Source: Gymnopus androsaceus JB14 (taxonomy: Eukaryota > Basidiomycota > Agaricomycetes > Agaricales > Omphalotaceae). From it: a stretch of DNA of 64,000 nt. The notes under the pieces were generated by a model. The model was not told the DNA's origin. It did not search any database and saw only the letters and a list, made by a program, of their open reading frames with translations. The translations under genes and the position numbers were made by a program. Of this stretch, positions 60,752 through 64,000 are shown piece after piece. The stretch's first letter is position 1; the number at the start of each line of letters is the position of its first letter. The stretch covers positions 124,001 to 188,000 of the forward strand of contig ML769468.1 of assembly GCA_009733575.1 (NCBI GenBank). Direction: 5' to 3'.

Positions 60752-63377
60752 ATGTCCGACTTTAGCAATATCGCTACCAGCACCACCGCTAGTTCCAGTA
60801 CCACAAGTCTTGTAATTCCTTCCGAATCCTCATCCATCGATGGAATTCCCTTTAGCTCTCCGTATACTCCTACAAACGACGCGCAGAGCGTCAACGGGGA
60901 CGCTACAACCTCATCAGAAAGTCTGGCTCCTCAAGTTGATCCCCAAATTCTCGAAGCTCTCAGGAGCAAGGACAGAATTTATGTTTTAAAACTGGGCGAA
61001 ATTATGGAGGAGCTTATTATGGAGAAAAAGTACGCCCATTAGCTTGTAATTACCGAACTACACTTTTACTAACTGCTCGCTCAGACCTCGCGCTGACCTC
61101 ACCGCGGCAACTTCTTACCAGCGTCTGCTCCTGCATCGTTGTTCTGCCTACTACAGGCTCCAAATAGACGTAGATCCTGTCAGTAAAGGAATCTCAGCCG
61201 TGGTCATTGCAGAAAGTTGCATGTAAGTGACAACACTTTCATTCCTTGTCAACAATCTCAATTGTACACGTTGTAGACCCCTCCAAAGATTAGCAGATCT
61301 TGTACCGCCCGAACCAACTCCACAGCCTGCTTTCAAAATCATGCAGAGGTCTCCACATGAACGGCGTGTCAAGCCTCAGTCTCACGCTGGTTCTGTTACT
61401 GGCGAAGACGCCGATTCATCAGATATCGAGCCTTCTGAAGCTGGTAGTATCGGTGGTCGTAGTAGTGCCACAGGTGGTAGTACTAGGCAGAAGCGCATGA
61501 CAATGGAGGAACGAGAAGCAGCGTATAATGAAGCCCGTTCTCGTATCTTTATGGGATTTGATGAGAAGAAGGAAAAGGACAAGGATATGAGCGCCAGCTC
61601 GTCCTCTCTCAGCCTTGCATCGAGCTCTGCAGGTGGAAGTAGTCTTGGAGATGCAGAAGATTCTCCACCGTCTCTGGCTACCGAAAGTGAGCGATCGGGT
61701 CCTTCTTTCAATAGAAAGGACTCCCGAAAACCCAATCCTTCGGTCAAGTCATCCGGACCCCGTTCGTTAAGACCTTCTGCCCAGCCGTTCACCTCTAATC
61801 CCAACGGGTCTGGAAGTTCTCGCAATTCGCCCGCGCCTTCACCCTCATTCACCTACGCTCCTTGTACGAACCTCCTCCCTCTGGCTCATTCGAACCTCAT
61901 CTTAGCCAGCAGTATCCATTGCCCTCGTTTCCTTATCCTTATTCGGCTCCCACTCAACAGCCGAATCCTACTTTTGTACCGCCATATCCCTATTTTTATG
62001 CTTACGGGCAGCCAGCACCACCAATATCTCCGTCTCAAAATTCCTCAGAGCCACCGTTGTCAGGAGAAGTTTATCCTCATCCTCCCCCTCAGATGGCATA
62101 TAATCCATACATGTGGCCAAATCCCAATCAACCCCCATTACATTCTGCCCCTCCCTTACAACCTCAGACCGCTGTACCCGGAGGTCCTTCTCATCCCTAC
62201 CCGCCATACATGCAACATCCCCCTGGATACCAATATCCAATGCCTGGCTATTACACACCCCCGGGAGATCAATCTGTGACATCTCCTTCCCCTCGTTCAG
62301 TGGGGCAGCCTTACGACGAGCGTAGCATGAGTGTCCCTCTATCCGCAATGGGACCTAATAACAACCCATCGCACGGTGTAAATCTCTACAACAATCGCAA
62401 TGCCGTTCATCATGCTTCATCAAATGGTAAACCTCGAACTACTCCGTTATCCCGTCCAGTGTGGAGTTACGGTCCCGGTATTGGCATAGGCGGAGCTACA
62501 GTCGCTGCTGCCAATTCCTCGAACGGTAATGGCAATGGAGAATCGACCGGACCTCGGCTACATTCGATGCGCAGGCAGTCGAATACGAGCAACGGAAGTT
62601 CATCAGGAGCTTACCGGTCTTCTTCAAATAATGATGATGTCGCTTCTGTCGCTGTCAGTATAGTCTATTTCATTATTTCCAATAAGCGCTAATATTGTTT
62701 ACAGTCTTCTTCGACTTCATCATCATCTAGAAGAACGTACACATCCACAGGGTCTTCTCAACATCCCCTCCCCCCTCGACCTGATTGGGCAGTCGGGCTC
62801 AAACCAGACCCGACTCTTCATGGAACGAGTCGCCAACACGATCTTTCCCTCAACAACACCCGCAACATGTCTCCGGTCAGCTCCTCCGCGTAATCTTAAT
62901 GGCGTCCCACATGCAAACACCCCCCCACGACGACCTTCCCAACAGATGCAACCACCCATGCCATTACAATCTACCGATTTCCCTCCATTAACGTCCATCC
63001 CTACACCAGACAAGCGGCCTCCAGCAGTCGGAGGTGTATGGACAAATCCCTCGCGCTCAGTGCTTACCACTCCTTCACTTGGTCCTCAGGGAACTGCCCT
63101 CGTTCACCATAACAATCCTATGATGATGAACCATGGGAATACAGATTTTAGTAGGGCGGATGACGGTTTTGATCGCCCACCGCCGAGAGCTGCTGAATTG
63201 TACAACCCAAAAATTGCGAAACGACCTCATAATCATCCGCATCCGCATATGCATACGCAGGGGCAGGGGCAGGGTGGTGAGGGTCGACTGAGTGAACAGA
63301 TTAGGGCCATGTCTCTGTCGGATGGTCCTTTGCATGCAAGTTCAAGCTCAGGATCCCCTACGCGTACGACGATGTGA
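60752..63377 (+). CDS. R3H-SUZ domain RNA-binding protein
   Basis: Four exons (60752-61029, 61085-61222, 61277-62653, 62705-63377) give about 821 residues. After a Ser/Thr-rich start, DPQILEALRSKDRIYVLKLG leads into an R3H domain with the Arg-x3-His core (SYQRLLLHRCSAYYRL) and ISAVVIAESCIPLQRLADLV. A SUZ-type segment follows (FKIMQRSP, then EEREAAYNEARSRIFMGF). The rest is Pro/Tyr/Ser/Gln-rich, with PPAVGGVWTNPSRSVLTTPS near the end. R3H-SUZ proteins bind single-stranded RNA and mostly act in mRNA control. Two frame breaks occur: -1 near 61858-61866 (between PSPSFTYAP and YEPPPSGSFE) and +1 at 62875-62876. Intron 3 uses GTCAGT as donor at 62654. Confidence 0.85.
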
Positions 63378-64000
63378 GTTGATGAAGTTGAATAGGTTTC
63401 GTTTGTTCGTTTTGTGGTTTGTTGATAAAAACCTTGCTGTTGCTGTCGATTTCTACTCGTTTTTCTTTCTTCTAACATTAAGTACATATACAGTATCTTG
63501 TCGTTGTTGTTGTTGTCATTGTGAATTGTCTGCAATAGAATAAATATAAATTTGCAATACAATTGCGCGGATCTGTGAACGCATATATGCGCATTCGCAT
63601 TCTTTTCATGACTTCGACCAACTTGGTGATCGAGGGACGAGAATACTTGGAGAGAACCTTCATTGAAACCAACCCATCCCATCGTTGTTCGTTGTTCCTT
63701 CCTGACTTTCTGTTGAGTCTTCTAAGTTCTAGCTTGATCGTCAAGTCCAGGCTCACTCCACACTACTCCTTAATTACCCCGCAGTTGTACCGTGAACAGC
63801 TGCTCCTAACGGATCGCTCCGGATCGCTCCATCAACATTAGACCGTTAAAGCTCAATTAAAACTTCATTCGGCAGCTGCCCTTCTTTCCCCCAGCTTCCA
63901 CACTCTACGGTAGGTTAATTGCAATGGAAACACTGTATCTTGGGGCTCGACCTTTCAACCCAGCAAGCTAAAGATCAGTCCTGGTACGTGAGGATTGCTC
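63378..64000. other. 3' flank and start of next intergenic region
   Basis: After the R3H-SUZ stop the sequence is T-rich, as in other 3' UTRs here, then becomes mixed. Short ORFs (63292-63543, 63563-63841 and minus-strand ones) show no features. Nothing further could be supported before the window ends. Confidence 0.35.

Noticed and set aside
1..64000. Programmed +1 frameshifting as a genome-wide system
   Set aside because: The break sites share no common slippery codon or stop context, some shifts are -1, and most are explained by one extra base in a short homopolymer.
1..64000. tRNA, rRNA or CRISPR arrays
   Set aside because: I looked for T-arm-like GGTTCGA sequences and regular spaced repeats; the few hits (for example near 38360 on the minus strand) do not fold into a cloverleaf, and no array is present.

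Overview
The window looks like nuclear DNA of a mushroom-forming basidiomycete (Agaricomycetes). Genes are densely packed and use many GT-AG introns of about 45-60 nt. The gene set fits this: TOR, an INO80-type Arp8, a Con7-like zinc-finger factor, an F-box/RCC1 protein and an AVT-type transporter. No species can be named from the sequence alone. Gene models were built by hand by joining open frames at splice sites whose phases agree and checking the joined protein against remembered family patterns; no search was run.

Layout. 1-819 (-) is the start of a coiled-coil protein cut by the window edge. 2777-6206 (+) is a PH + calponin-homology + TKL-like kinase. 6685-7536 (+) is a low-complexity protein. 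7890-10059 (+) is a Caj1/Djp1-type J-protein. 10467-12733 (-) is an M20D amidohydrolase. 13214-22042 (+) is a complete 34-exon TOR kinase. 22451-25221 (-) is Arp8. About 3.2 kb without a convincing gene precedes the Con7-like factor (28481-30690, +). 32874-35129 (+) is a Saf1-like F-box/RCC1 gene. 35282-37232 (-) is a disordered protein. 39291-42281 (+) is an ELMO protein, convergent with MTHFR (42669-44850, -), which is followed by a small DUF202 membrane protein (45038-45553, -).

46068-49702 is a transposon-rich, AT-rich island. It holds two related TIR elements in the same orientation, a decayed protein kinase between them, a possible third TIR pair, and a hAT-like MITE with a perfect 30-bp TIR and an 8-bp target duplication. 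Genes resume with an MG-starting disordered protein (49803-51864, +), an F-box gene (52848-54457, +), the DNA polymerase delta third subunit (55854-58055, +), an AVT amino-acid transporter (58347-60356, +) and an R3H-SUZ protein (60752-63377, +).

Functionally the window mixes growth control (TOR, vacuolar amino-acid transport), ubiquitin-ligase adaptors, chromatin/DNA replication, one-carbon metabolism and post-transcriptional control; nothing suggests a co-regulated cluster. The most striking global property is about fourteen one-base reading-frame breaks spread over nine otherwise well-conserved genes, most of them explained by one extra base in a 2-4 nt homopolymer. TOR (7.1 kb of CDS), Arp8, MTHFR, the J-protein and Con7 have none. 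This points first to residual sequencing indels, with pseudogenization as the alternative.
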